DNA from: Opitutia bacterium
Lineage (GTDB): Bacteria; Verrucomicrobiota; Verrucomicrobiia; Opitutales; Opitutaceae
Assembly (NCBI GenBank): GCA_016217595.1
Contig: JACRHS010000007.1
Coordinates: 124,001-188,000, forward strand
Direction: 5' to 3'
Length of the DNA stretch: 64,000 bases
The notes below the pieces were generated by a model. The model saw nothing but the letters and a program-made list of their open reading frames with translations, had not been told where the DNA came from and made no database searches. The position numbers and the translations under genes were made by a program. Each line of letters begins with the position of its first letter. Position 1 is the first letter of the stretch. This document shows, one piece after another, positions 42,188-51,512 of this stretch.

Positions 42188-44038
42188 ATGCCCTTCTACC
42201 CATCTGCGCTTCGCTGCGCCTGTCGCTCCATTCTTACCTTGCTCATCGCCGGCCTGCTTCTGGCTGGCATCTGCAATCACGCCCATGCGCAGTCGCCGAT
42301 GCTTTTCATGTTTCTCGGGCTGACCGGCTATCAGCAAAACTCGGCAACCACTTTTTCGAGCTCCTCGCCAACAGTCGCCATCGGCCAAGCTTATTATATG
42401 AGCTCCATGCGTGGCGCCACGGTTGATTTGCGCACACCGTTAGGCCAGCGATTCTACTTCCAGCCCTACGAGGACGATCTGTTCATGTATATGAACTCGT
42501 CCTCAAGTTTCGCGAACTTCGAGGCGCGGTTTCCGATAGGCACGTACACGCTCACGACTACCAACGCCAGCGGGCATTCCGCCACGCTCGATTTCACGAT
42601 CGCATCGCGGGCCGCCATCCAGCCCATCCGCATCACCAACTATGACGAGCTGCAAAACGTAGCCACTGCTGCTGTCACCATCCGCTGGCCTGCAATTTCC
42701 GGAGCCAATGCTGACGACTATTTTTCCTTTGATATCGAGAGTGCAACCGGAGCCACCCTCTACGAAGCGCCAGATAGCCTGACTGCGCTGGCGACCGAAA
42801 TCACCGTCCCTAATCTACCACGCAACCAACAACTCTGGGGGACCATCAGTTACGCCAAAACCCAATACACCACCAACTCGCTCTCAAATTACATTGCCAC
42901 CGGCTACGGCGTAACGACGCGCTTCCCCATCAAGCTCGCGCCACTCGATACCACCCCGGCTTTTCGCCTGACCACTCAACCGCTTTCGCAAACTGTCGCC
43001 CGCGGCGCCAGCACTGACTTCAGTGTCAGCGCAGTGGGCACCGGGCTAACCTATCAATGGTCCTTCAACGGCGTCGCCACGCTGGGCGCCACCAAGTCGA
43101 GTTACACCATTCCCAGCGCCAGTCTCGCGCAAGCCGGCCGTTACAGCGTCACCGTGCGCAATTCCAGCGGCGCCAGCCTCACCAGTCAGACCGCCACGCT
43201 CACGGTGGTCGACAAGGCTGAACCCGGCCAATTGATGAATCTGTCCGTGCGGACCAACGCCGGCACCGGCTCCAATTCGCTCATCGTCGGTTTCGTAACC
43301 GGCGGAGCTGACACAGCCGGGAAAACCCCGTTGCTCATCCGCGTATCAGGTCCCGCACTCACCGACTTTGGTGTACCCGGCGCACTACCCGACCCCAAGT
43401 TGAGTGTGGTAAACAACGGCACGACCATCGCCAGCAACGATGACTGGGGCTCCGGCGGAGCGGCGCTCCTAGCCACCTGCAAAAGCGTCGGCGCATTTGA
43501 TTTCCCCACTGGGTCAAAGGATGCCGCCACCACCGGCGATTTCTCCGGCAATGTTTACAGCATCATGGTCAACGATGGGCAGGGGCGCAGCGGCACCGCC
43601 CTGGCGGAAATCTATGACGCCTCAAAAACCGCCGGGGTGCCCCGCCTTATCAACGTCTCAGCCCGCGCCCAAGTGACTGCGGATAATCCGCTGATTGCCG
43701 GCTTCGTCATCGATCGCGGAGCAACCTCGCGCACGGTGTTGATCCGGGGCATCGGCCCGACCTTGCGCAATTTTGGTGTGACGGATGCATTAACCGACAC
43801 CCGCATCACGCTCTATCGCGGCGACACCGCGGTGTATGAAAACGACGACTGGGGGACCGCCAGCAACGCCGCGCAAGTCACCGCCACCTCTACGCAAGTC
43901 GGCGCCTTCACGCTATCCCCGACCACCAAGGATGCGGTGTTATTGGTCAGCCTGCCGCCCGGCAGCTACAGCGCCCAAGTCAGCGGCACCGGAAGCGCCA
44001 CCGGCGTGGCGCTCGTGGAAATCTACGAAGTGCCGTGA
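42188..44038 (+). CDS. Secreted Ig-like protein with paired 'EIY' C-terminal domains
   Basis: This protein has 616 residues from ATG 42188, whose signal peptide is clear ('SILTLLIAGLLLAGICNHAHA-Q'). An N-terminal beta-rich part of about 230 residues is unrecognised. Residues about 257-341 are an Ig-like domain ('TQPLSQTVARGASTDFSVSA', 'AQAGRYSVTVRNSSGASLT'). Two tandem copies of the shared C-terminal domain follow: copy 1 (about 343-480) ends 'LAEIYDAS', copy 2 (about 485-616) ends 'VEIYEVP'. Each has 'IRGIGPTL..FGV', 'DDW' and 'SKDA/TKDA'. The protein is likely exported; the terminal domain may be a secretion or surface-attachment module, which is inference. Confidence 0.82.
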   Translation: MPFYPSALRCACRSILTLLIAGLLLAGICNHAHAQSPMLFMFLGLTGYQQNSATTFSSSSPTVAIGQAYYMSSMRGATVDLRTPLGQRFYFQPYEDDLFMYMNSSSSFANFEARFPIGTYTLTTTNASGHSATLDFTIASRAAIQPIRITNYDELQNVATAAVTIRWPAISGANADDYFSFDIESATGATLYEAPDSLTALATEITVPNLPRNQQLWGTISYAKTQYTTNSLSNYIATGYGVTTRFPIKLAPLDTTPAFRLTTQPLSQTVARGASTDFSVSAVGTGLTYQWSFNGVATLGATKSSYTIPSASLAQAGRYSVTVRNSSGASLTSQTATLTVVDKAEPGQLMNLSVRTNAGTGSNSLIVGFVTGGADTAGKTPLLIRVSGPALTDFGVPGALPDPKLSVVNNGTTIASNDDWGSGGAALLATCKSVGAFDFPTGSKDAATTGDFSGNVYSIMVNDGQGRSGTALAEIYDASKTAGVPRLINVSARAQVTADNPLIAGFVIDRGATSRTVLIRGIGPTLRNFGVTDALTDTRITLYRGDTAVYENDDWGTASNAAQVTATSTQVGAFTLSPTTKDAVLLVSLPPGSYSAQVSGTGSATGVALVEIYEVP

Positions 44039-44102
44039 TCCCGATTCCATCAGAAAAGCGCATTTATACTGAGCCAGCTTTAATCACCTCCGTTTTCCTA
44101 TT

Positions 44103-47100
44103 ATGAAATATATACGCCGCCCGTGGCTGAGTGTCAGCCTACTCCTCATCGCAGGCATTGGACTCTGGTACTTCGCCTCGCTCCAACGCGCCGACAAAAC
44201 AACGCGTCTGCCGACAGCATCAGTACCGTCGGTCAAGCCAGAGAGCACGGTGCCAACCACAACCGCCAAAGCCGACGTCAATCCCTCCTCATCTGTCGGC
44301 GAAAAACAATCGGCGCAATCGCGTCAACGCGCAGCATTGATCCAACCCATCGCCAAGTTCGATGACTGGTTCACTGCCCAACGCCGAGGCGCACAACCCG
44401 ACGTCACTACAGGCCAGCAACTGGCGCGAGCCCGCCGCGCCGCCATGAAAGAACTCATCGCCCTCGATCCGCGCGCAGCCCTCGCGCACGCGGTCCCGCG
44501 CAGTCTACGCTCCGAATTGCCGAAGGAAATCGTGGCCCAGCTCGAAATCCCCATCGATGCCTTCGGCGAGTATCAAGTGATCGCAATCGACGGCGATGGC
44601 GTCGCTGCGCTGGAACGCGCGGCCATTATCGGCAATCAGCGTTATCAATCCTTCACCTATGGGCGACGCCTCGAGATCTCGAGCAAGAGCCGTCTGCCAA
44701 TCCACGGCATCGCCATCGACGACCGCCTAGCCATCGCTGAGGAGCCCTACCGCCGACTGGAGCCGGCCGAGCAGAGCAATCGCAATGAGCAGCCCGACGG
44801 CATTTCCCTCGCCGTGGGCGATGAGGTACATTCCTTCGCCAGCAGCAGCGATTTCACGAAATGGAAATCGGCGGTTATCATTGCCGAAGCGACACTGGGG
44901 CCTGATATGCCGTCGACAAAACAACCGACGGCAGCATTCCCCGCGGGCTGGACGACCGGTGAAAAAACCGTGCTGTGGATTCGCGCTGAGTTTTCGGACA
45001 ATCCCGGATTGCCCGCCACCGATGCCCAGATCGACGCCACGATGGCCACCGTGAACCAGTTCTACCTCGATGTCTCTGGTAATCGAAGCTCGTTCAAAAC
45101 CACGATCATGCCAGTGGGCTTTCGGCTTGCACAGACCCAAAGCTACTACAACGCCAACCCAAATCTATATCAGGATATCAGCACAGACGCACTACAACAG
45201 GCCCGCAGTTATGACGCAGCCCAAGGCGGCACGGGGAAGTACAATCCCGACCGCTATGATCGCTGGATCGTGATTTTCAAAAAATGTAACGGCTTTGCTT
45301 TTCTAGTGGATGGGAAAACCTCGCTATGGGCTGGACGCGGCGCAGTTGGCAGCAAGGGACTTTGGCTCAACGGATACTACGATACCATCACAGTGGGGCA
45401 TGAACTGGGCCATAATCACGGGCTCCGCCATTCGCATGCTTGGAAGCCAACGGGAGCATCAACGATAAGCCCTGGCACTCATGTCGAGTACGGCGACACG
45501 TTTGATGTCATGGGAGCATGCTACAGCATGCCGGCGGGCCATTTTAATACCAAGCAAAAGGAGAACCTGCTTTATCTCGACTCAGCCAAATTTACCACAG
45601 TCACTACGTCCGGCACATATCGAATCAACCGACATGACCACCGCGATGCAGGAGGCGTGCAAGCGCTGAAGATTGCCGCCGGTTCTGCTTACGAATACCT
45701 CTTAGAGCATCGCCAGCAGACTCCCCGCACGCCCTTCTCCTACACCAGTCGAGTACAGTCAGGCGTGCAATTGCGCTGGAGCAAACGCCCCAGTTTCACT
45801 TCCGGTACCGGCACCTATCTGCTCGATCTGACGCCCACTTCGACAGGTGGTATGGAAGACGGTTCATTGCCCATTGGTGAAACCTTCACCGATCCAGACT
45901 ATGGCATAACCATCGCACCAGTGGCGAATGGCGGCACAGCTCCATCAGAATGGATCGATATTCAAGTAACATTCGGCGCATCAGGGACCAACCGAAATCC
46001 ATCGATATCCGCCGATGCTCCCACTGGACCACTGAGGGTACGAACTGACATCACGTTCACTGCCTCGGGTACAGATCCGGATGGCGATAAGGTCTATTTC
46101 CGCTGGAACTTCGGCGATGGGCAGATCAATCCCAATACAGCTACGGTAAGCCACCGGTGGTTACAGGGAGGCAAATACACGGTGCAATGCACCGCGTTGG
46201 ACGGCAAAGGCGGTTTTGCCAACAAGTCTTTCGACGTTGTCATCGAAGATCCTCTTCAAACATGGACCCGCCGAGCGGAAGGACTCAGTACTTCGAATCT
46301 TTACAGCATCGTTTACGCTGACGGGCAATTCGTGGCCGCTGGATCATCCGGTACACTGATGACATCTTCCGATGGGATATCATGGACGCGCAATCAACCG
46401 TTTAACAGTCATACATACTTGGCGATCTCTCATGGTAATTCCGCCTATGTTGCCGTCGGTTACAGTCTCGATCTGACCACCGGGAATTATTTGAGCGCCA
46501 TCGTCCGATCACTCGATGGCGTAACTTGGACAAATCAATCACCTACTGGAGTGAACTCACAATTGCGAGGCGTGACCTATGGCGGAGGGAAATTTGTCGC
46601 CGTCGGTCGTGGTGGTGTAATCTACAAATCTAACGATGGCATAGAATGGTCATCCGTCACCTCTGGCACTACCAAAGATCTGATGGTAGTGAATTACAGC
46701 AATGGAAGATTTGTTGCCGCCGGCTCGCTTGGCACGATCCTCACGTCTACCGACGGCTTGAGCTGGACCAACCAATCTGTCGTCAGTTCCTACACTTTCT
46801 ACGGCGTCGCACATCGCAATGGTCGATGGCTGGTTTCCATGGGATACGAAGCTTGGGCCTCGACTGACACGCTCACTTGGTCGGCCAGCGATATCCAAAT
46901 AGCTAATGGCGACGATGCCTATTATTATTCATTGGCGACAGCGCCACAAACTGCGGTACTGATCGCGCCAGCCGCAGAAGACCGCGTCCTCTTTTCCGAA
47001 AACGGCATCTATTGGGCCGACGCTGCGATTGTTTCCACACCAACAACAACCGGGGCTTTTCTGGCCGCCGTCGAAGGAAATGGCACCATCGTTGTGGTAG

Positions 47101-50100
47101 GGTCTGGGGGGCGCATATATCAGGCTGGGACCCCGCGGTTGACAGCGCCTACGTTTGCCTCAGCAGAGACATTGACTCGAGGCCTTTCGGTAGGGCAACC
47201 GCTGGCATTGCCTACCCTCTCAGCCGGCTATTCCCGCGTCCAAATGTTCATCGATGGCAATGCCGTTGCCGAAAAGAGCACCGCCAATGCCACCTTTTCC
47301 TGGATTCCCTCGAAGTTTGGTTCCTACAGACTCTCTCTGGTTGGCACCACTGCAACAGGCGAAACTCTTACCACACATCAAAGAGTCACTGTTGGCCTGT
47401 TCGATTGGCGCTGGCAAAGCCCCAGCCTCAGCGGAAACACGCTTCGCGCTGTCACCCGCGCGCTCAACCGTTGGTGGGCCGTGGGAGAATTCGGCACCGT
47501 CCTTAGTTCAGTCGATGGCGCATCATGGACCATCCCAACTCTGCCCCTCACTTCACGTATCGAACATCGAGGTCTGGCCAGCGACGGGAAACGCCTCGTG
47601 CTCGCAACCTACGCCTATGAAAGTTCCTCCAGCAGCTATAAAATGCCACTTTGGACAACGACGGATGGCGAACGCTGGCAGGGCATCGCCGCGCCCAACG
47701 GGGTATCTGGATTAAACGCCATCACCTATAACGGAAACCTTTGGTTGGCCGTCGGCAATTTCGGTGCCATCTGCACCTCCACTGACGGCGTCATCTGGAC
47801 AGGCCGAATCACCGAATTCTCTTCGTCGCTTTACGCTCTGGCGTATGGCAACGGCCTATGGGTGGCGACCGGTAGTAGCGGCACAATCATCACCTCTTCG
47901 GATGGCACGACGTGGACCGCCGCCACCGTAACCGGTGCCAGTACCTCCACCTCATTCAATGGCGTGGCCTTTCTCAACGGTCGCTGGGTCGCGACTGGAT
48001 TATCGGGCATCATTTACACCTCCACAGATGGGAAAACATGGACATCCACCTCGTCCGGAGTGACGAATGCCCTCTACAGCGTCAGTGTAATTTCCGGGCA
48101 ATATGTCGTGACTGGATCCGCAGGCACCATCCTGACATCCACCGATGGCCAGACATGGAAACCTGTGGCCAATGCCCGTAAGGCATCGCTCTATGCGGTG
48201 GCTCAAAGCGGCACTCAGTATATCGCAGTGGGACAAGCCGGAGAAATTCAGACTGGCGATTCACTTGCAACGCTGACCGCACGCGACACCAGTGTTCGAA
48301 CCAACACAAACGTACTCCTCGCCGACGACAGCCAGGTGCTCTCAGCTCATTACGTAACTGATCCGATGAGCGGCGGGACCATCGCACCTATTGCCACTCG
48401 CAAGATCGGTGAGGCATGGTTGCCCGGTAAATTCGACGTCGGCAACGCGCTCTCCGCATATGGGCTGACCCGCGGACAAAGTCTCTACGTGGCCGTGGGC
48501 AACAATGGCGTGGCCTACACATCTACCGACGCCCGCACTTGGATTACACGCTCTACCGGGAGTACAGTTGCGCTCTACTCGGTCGCAGCAAGCAACACCC
48601 AATTCGCCGCAGTTGGCGTTTCTGGACGCATCGCCACCAGCTCCGATGGAGCCACATGGACAGCACGCACAAGTGGCATAACCACCAACCTCAACACCAT
48701 CTCCTACGGCAATCAACGCTTTGTCGCAGCTGGCGATGGTGGCATCATCCTGTCCTCAGACAACGGCACGGATTGGACAAAACGCGCCTCCGGTGTGACC
48801 ACGAAACTTCGGTCCAGTACATGGTACGAGGGTCCTGGTTTCGTGATCGTAGGTGATAGCGGCGCCGTCCTTACCTCTATCGATGGTGTGACATGGACCA
48901 AACAATCGACCGGTGGCACCGACACCTTGATAGCAGTGACAGCAACGCAATTGGGCCTAGTGGTCACCCAAGGCGTCACCACCTATGATCGCGCCTTTCT
49001 CTCCAATGACGGCAAGAACTGGATTCTTACGTCATTCCCCACTGGTAATCTTTACGCATTGTCGAGCAACAGCACCACCATCTGGGCAGCATCTTCCGAC
49101 GGACGCCTGCTTACCCACTCGATAGCCGTCGCCTCCTCGCCGATCAGCATCGCCACGCAGCCGACCGCCAATTCCATTCGCGAAGGCGAAGGCATCAACC
49201 TGTCAGTACAGGCGACCGGCATCTCCAGCCTCACCTATCAATGGTACCGTGATGGACAACCGTTACCCGGTGCCACCAACTCAAACTTCTCACTCGACGC
49301 ATGCAAAGCTGCAGATGCCGGAACATATTCCGTCCTCATTAGCGATATCGCGGGCAATCAGAAACGCAGTGCAGAGACAGTGCTCAATGTCATCACCCTA
49401 AACACCGCCGGCCGCCTGACCAATCTGTCCATCCGCACTGGTTCGGGCACAGGCGATCAAATGCTCATCGTCGGTGTCTCCATTGGTGGCGCCAATACTG
49501 CGGGGAATAAGGCTCTGCTAATTCGCGGTATCGGACCGACCCTTGGTCTTTTTGGCGTACGGGGCGCGCTCTCCGACCCACAGCTCAAGCTCCTGCAAGA
49601 CGGCCGCGAAATCGATAGCAACAACGACTGGGGTGGCGCTACCACACTACGCGCCGCCTTTGGCAGCACAGGAGCGTTCGATATCGATGGAGTCAGCAAA
49701 GATGCCGCTTTGCTTGCAGATTTGTCGACGGCATCCTACACGGTCCAGCTCTCCGGCAATGGTGGGACCACCGGCATCACTCTCGCGGAAATCTATGACG
49801 CTACGCCATCCGCCAATTTTCTATGGACCACGCCTCGGTTGATTAATGCTTCTGCGCGCACCCTTGTCGGGGCGGGCGACGACATTCTCATCGCAGGATT
49901 TGTCGTCGGAGGATCAACCAGCAAAAAAATCTTGGTTCGCGCCATAGGTCCCACCTTGGGTGGCTTTGGTGTCAGCGGCGCGCTCTCTGACCCTAAGCTT
50001 GAAGTGCGCAACGGCGACACCAAGGTTGGCGAAAACAACGACTGGAGCGGCACCGATGCACTCAAAACCGCGTTTACCGCCACCGGTGCATTCACCATAT

Positions 50101-50222
50101 CCGATAACAGCAAAGATGCTGCCATCGTGCTCGATTTGCCCCCCGGCAGCTACACGGCACAGGTAAGCGGCGTCAATGGCACCACCGGCGTCGCGCTCGT
50201 GGAAATTTACGAAGTACCGTAA
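44103..50222 (+). CDS. Giant secreted M11-type metallopeptidase with YCF48-like repeats
   Basis: In this 2039-residue protein an N-terminal hydrophobic segment ('WLSVSLLLIAGIGLWYFASL') serves as signal or anchor. Residues about 290-600 hold a zinc peptidase with HELGHNHGLRH (433-443) and downstream 'YGDTFDVMGA', the layout of M11/gametolysin-like peptidases. A PKD-like domain follows (about 630-716, 'FRWNFGDGQINPNTATVSH'). Residues about 720-1675 contain roughly 15 repeats of the form 'VAVGSSGTILTSTDGxxWT', predicting YCF48/BNR-type propellers. An Ig-like domain (about 1681-1763) and two 'EIY' domains (ending 'EIYDAT' and 'VEIYEVP') close the protein. It is probably extracellular, degrading or binding large polymers; the substrate is unknown. 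It lies 64 bases after the previous 'VEIYEVP' gene. Confidence 0.88.
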   Translation: MKYIRRPWLSVSLLLIAGIGLWYFASLQRADKTTRLPTASVPSVKPESTVPTTTAKADVNPSSSVGEKQSAQSRQRAALIQPIAKFDDWFTAQRRGAQPDVTTGQQLARARRAAMKELIALDPRAALAHAVPRSLRSELPKEIVAQLEIPIDAFGEYQVIAIDGDGVAALERAAIIGNQRYQSFTYGRRLEISSKSRLPIHGIAIDDRLAIAEEPYRRLEPAEQSNRNEQPDGISLAVGDEVHSFASSSDFTKWKSAVIIAEATLGPDMPSTKQPTAAFPAGWTTGEKTVLWIRAEFSDNPGLPATDAQIDATMATVNQFYLDVSGNRSSFKTTIMPVGFRLAQTQSYYNANPNLYQDISTDALQQARSYDAAQGGTGKYNPDRYDRWIVIFKKCNGFAFLVDGKTSLWAGRGAVGSKGLWLNGYYDTITVGHELGHNHGLRHSHAWKPTGASTISPGTHVEYGDTFDVMGACYSMPAGHFNTKQKENLLYLDSAKFTTVTTSGTYRINRHDHRDAGGVQALKIAAGSAYEYLLEHRQQTPRTPFSYTSRVQSGVQLRWSKRPSFTSGTGTYLLDLTPTSTGGMEDGSLPIGETFTDPDYGITIAPVANGGTAPSEWIDIQVTFGASGTNRNPSISADAPTGPLRVRTDITFTASGTDPDGDKVYFRWNFGDGQINPNTATVSHRWLQGGKYTVQCTALDGKGGFANKSFDVVIEDPLQTWTRRAEGLSTSNLYSIVYADGQFVAAGSSGTLMTSSDGISWTRNQPFNSHTYLAISHGNSAYVAVGYSLDLTTGNYLSAIVRSLDGVTWTNQSPTGVNSQLRGVTYGGGKFVAVGRGGVIYKSNDGIEWSSVTSGTTKDLMVVNYSNGRFVAAGSLGTILTSTDGLSWTNQSVVSSYTFYGVAHRNGRWLVSMGYEAWASTDTLTWSASDIQIANGDDAYYYSLATAPQTAVLIAPAAEDRVLFSENGIYWADAAIVSTPTTTGAFLAAVEGNGTIVVVGSGGRIYQAGTPRLTAPTFASAETLTRGLSVGQPLALPTLSAGYSRVQMFIDGNAVAEKSTANATFSWIPSKFGSYRLSLVGTTATGETLTTHQRVTVGLFDWRWQSPSLSGNTLRAVTRALNRWWAVGEFGTVLSSVDGASWTIPTLPLTSRIEHRGLASDGKRLVLATYAYESSSSSYKMPLWTTTDGERWQGIAAPNGVSGLNAITYNGNLWLAVGNFGAICTSTDGVIWTGRITEFSSSLYALAYGNGLWVATGSSGTIITSSDGTTWTAATVTGASTSTSFNGVAFLNGRWVATGLSGIIYTSTDGKTWTSTSSGVTNALYSVSVISGQYVVTGSAGTILTSTDGQTWKPVANARKASLYAVAQSGTQYIAVGQAGEIQTGDSLATLTARDTSVRTNTNVLLADDSQVLSAHYVTDPMSGGTIAPIATRKIGEAWLPGKFDVGNALSAYGLTRGQSLYVAVGNNGVAYTSTDARTWITRSTGSTVALYSVAASNTQFAAVGVSGRIATSSDGATWTARTSGITTNLNTISYGNQRFVAAGDGGIILSSDNGTDWTKRASGVTTKLRSSTWYEGPGFVIVGDSGAVLTSIDGVTWTKQSTGGTDTLIAVTATQLGLVVTQGVTTYDRAFLSNDGKNWILTSFPTGNLYALSSNSTTIWAASSDGRLLTHSIAVASSPISIATQPTANSIREGEGINLSVQATGISSLTYQWYRDGQPLPGATNSNFSLDACKAADAGTYSVLISDIAGNQKRSAETVLNVITLNTAGRLTNLSIRTGSGTGDQMLIVGVSIGGANTAGNKALLIRGIGPTLGLFGVRGALSDPQLKLLQDGREIDSNNDWGGATTLRAAFGSTGAFDIDGVSKDAALLADLSTASYTVQLSGNGGTTGITLAEIYDATPSANFLWTTPRLINASARTLVGAGDDILIAGFVVGGSTSKKILVRAIGPTLGGFGVSGALSDPKLEVRNGDTKVGENNDWSGTDALKTAFTATGAFTISDNSKDAAIVLDLPPGSYTAQVSGVNGTTGVALVEIYEVP
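46255..49130 (+). repeat. About 15 YCF48/BNR-like coding repeats
   Basis: Within the giant peptidase gene, units near 46320, 46590, 46710, 47090, 47480, 47755, 47865, 47990, 48110, 48220, 48495, 48610, 48720, 48845 and 49085 encode variants of 'VAxGxxGTIxTSTDG-xxW'. Spacing is roughly 110-300 bases with two longer breaks. This suggests one or more beta-propellers built by internal duplication. Confidence 0.8.
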
Positions 50223-50249
50223 TCGGAGTCACTGGCAACACCTGCTGGA

Positions 50250-50282
50250 CGGGGATTTGCCTGGCGAGCACGCAAATCCCCG
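50250..50282 (+). terminator. Hairpin downstream of the giant peptidase gene
   Basis: An 11-bp perfect stem CGGGGATTTGC / GCAAATCCCCG with an 11-base loop starts 28 bases past the stop. There is no T-run after it, so it may be a terminator or an mRNA 3' stabiliser. Confidence 0.5.
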
Positions 50283-50377
50283 CGCCAAATGATATCGGAG
50301 TTGCACGGTGCCCGCCGGCTACGGCAATGTTGCGGCTTACTTTCTCGCTTCATTTACCGTCTCCAACGCTTCCGCCC

Positions 50378-51487
50378 ATGCTTGCCCGCCAACGTTATCT
50401 CGCGGCCGTCAACCGCCAGCCGACTGATCGTCCGCCCTTCGATTTGATGGGCACCGCCTGCGGGCTCACCGATGGCACCTTTGCCCGGGTGAAAGCTTTG
50501 CTGGGCGTGACCAGTCCCGACCGCCAGTTTCGGCGCGGGCAAAACGTGGGCCGCTACAACGCCGAGCTCCTCGCCGCCCTCCAGATCGACGCCCGCCGCG
50601 TCTGGCTGCGTCAGTTGCCGGAAACCGAGCCACCGGCTGCGGGTGGTCGTTTTGCCGACGACTGGGGCATTGAGCATGAAAAATGCGGCAACCATTTCCA
50701 ACAAGCGAGCTGGCCCCTGCGCGATGCTGGCCTGCCGGAGATCGAGCGTTTCACCGTCTCGCATCTGAGCGATCCGCGTCGCACCGCCGGTCTGCGCGAG
50801 GAGGCGGCGCAGTTGCGCCAGCAGGGCGCCAACGCCGTGATCGGCCGCTCAGCCACGCTGGGATTTTTCGAAATCGGCTGCGCGCTGCGTGGCATGGATC
50901 AATACCTGATGGATTTGATCGAGAGCCCAGAGATCGTCGAGGCGTTGAACGAAAAAATTCTCAACTACCAGATGGAGCTCTACGGCGCCTACCTCGACGC
51001 CTGCGGCGAATATCTCGACGTGATCGAGACTGGCGATGACTACGGCAGCAGCACCGGCCCGCTCGTGTCGCCCGATTGTTTCCGCCGCCTGCTCAAGCCA
51101 TACCGGGCGCATATGAACGCGTTTCTCCGGAAAAAGGCGCCGCACATCCGAATCTTTCACCACACCTGCGGCAATGTGCGCCTGCTGTTGCCCGACCTGA
51201 TCGAAACCGGGATCGATGTGCTCAACCCCATCCAACCGGTGCCCGGCATGGAGCCGGCACTACTCGCGCGTGAGTTCGGCCGCGATATTTGTTTCCATGG
51301 CGCGGTGGACACCATCGGCACGTTGCGCGGCAGTGTGGCGCAAGTGCGCGAGGCGGTACATCGCCTCTGTGCGGATTTCGCCGGCGCTTCTTGGATCGTC
51401 GCCCCCGCCAATCATCTGCAGGACGACATCCCCGAGCGCAACGTGGTCGCGCTGTTCGAAGCCGTGCAGGAATTCCACCGCAAATAA
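50378..51487 (+). CDS. UroD-superfamily protein, probable corrinoid methyltransferase
   Basis: This protein has 369 residues from ATG 50378 ('MLARQRYLAAVNRQPTDRPP'). The fold is that of uroporphyrinogen decarboxylase, but it looks unlike HemE: it carries His262-x-Cys264 ('FHHTCGN') and a later Cys331 ('HRLCADF'), the H-x-C...C zinc site of MtbA/CmuA-type methylcobamide methyltransferases. 'GDDYGSSTGPLVSPDCFRRL' and 'GIDVLNPIQPV' are common in that branch. I predict methyl transfer to or from a corrinoid protein, though no corrinoid partner is adjacent. Substrate unknown. Confidence 0.83.
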   Translation: MLARQRYLAAVNRQPTDRPPFDLMGTACGLTDGTFARVKALLGVTSPDRQFRRGQNVGRYNAELLAALQIDARRVWLRQLPETEPPAAGGRFADDWGIEHEKCGNHFQQASWPLRDAGLPEIERFTVSHLSDPRRTAGLREEAAQLRQQGANAVIGRSATLGFFEIGCALRGMDQYLMDLIESPEIVEALNEKILNYQMELYGAYLDACGEYLDVIETGDDYGSSTGPLVSPDCFRRLLKPYRAHMNAFLRKKAPHIRIFHHTCGNVRLLLPDLIETGIDVLNPIQPVPGMEPALLAREFGRDICFHGAVDTIGTLRGSVAQVREAVHRLCADFAGASWIVAPANHLQDDIPERNVVALFEAVQEFHRK

Positions 51488-51512
51488 GCGGTGTTGGTCC
51501 GCGCGGAGCGGC

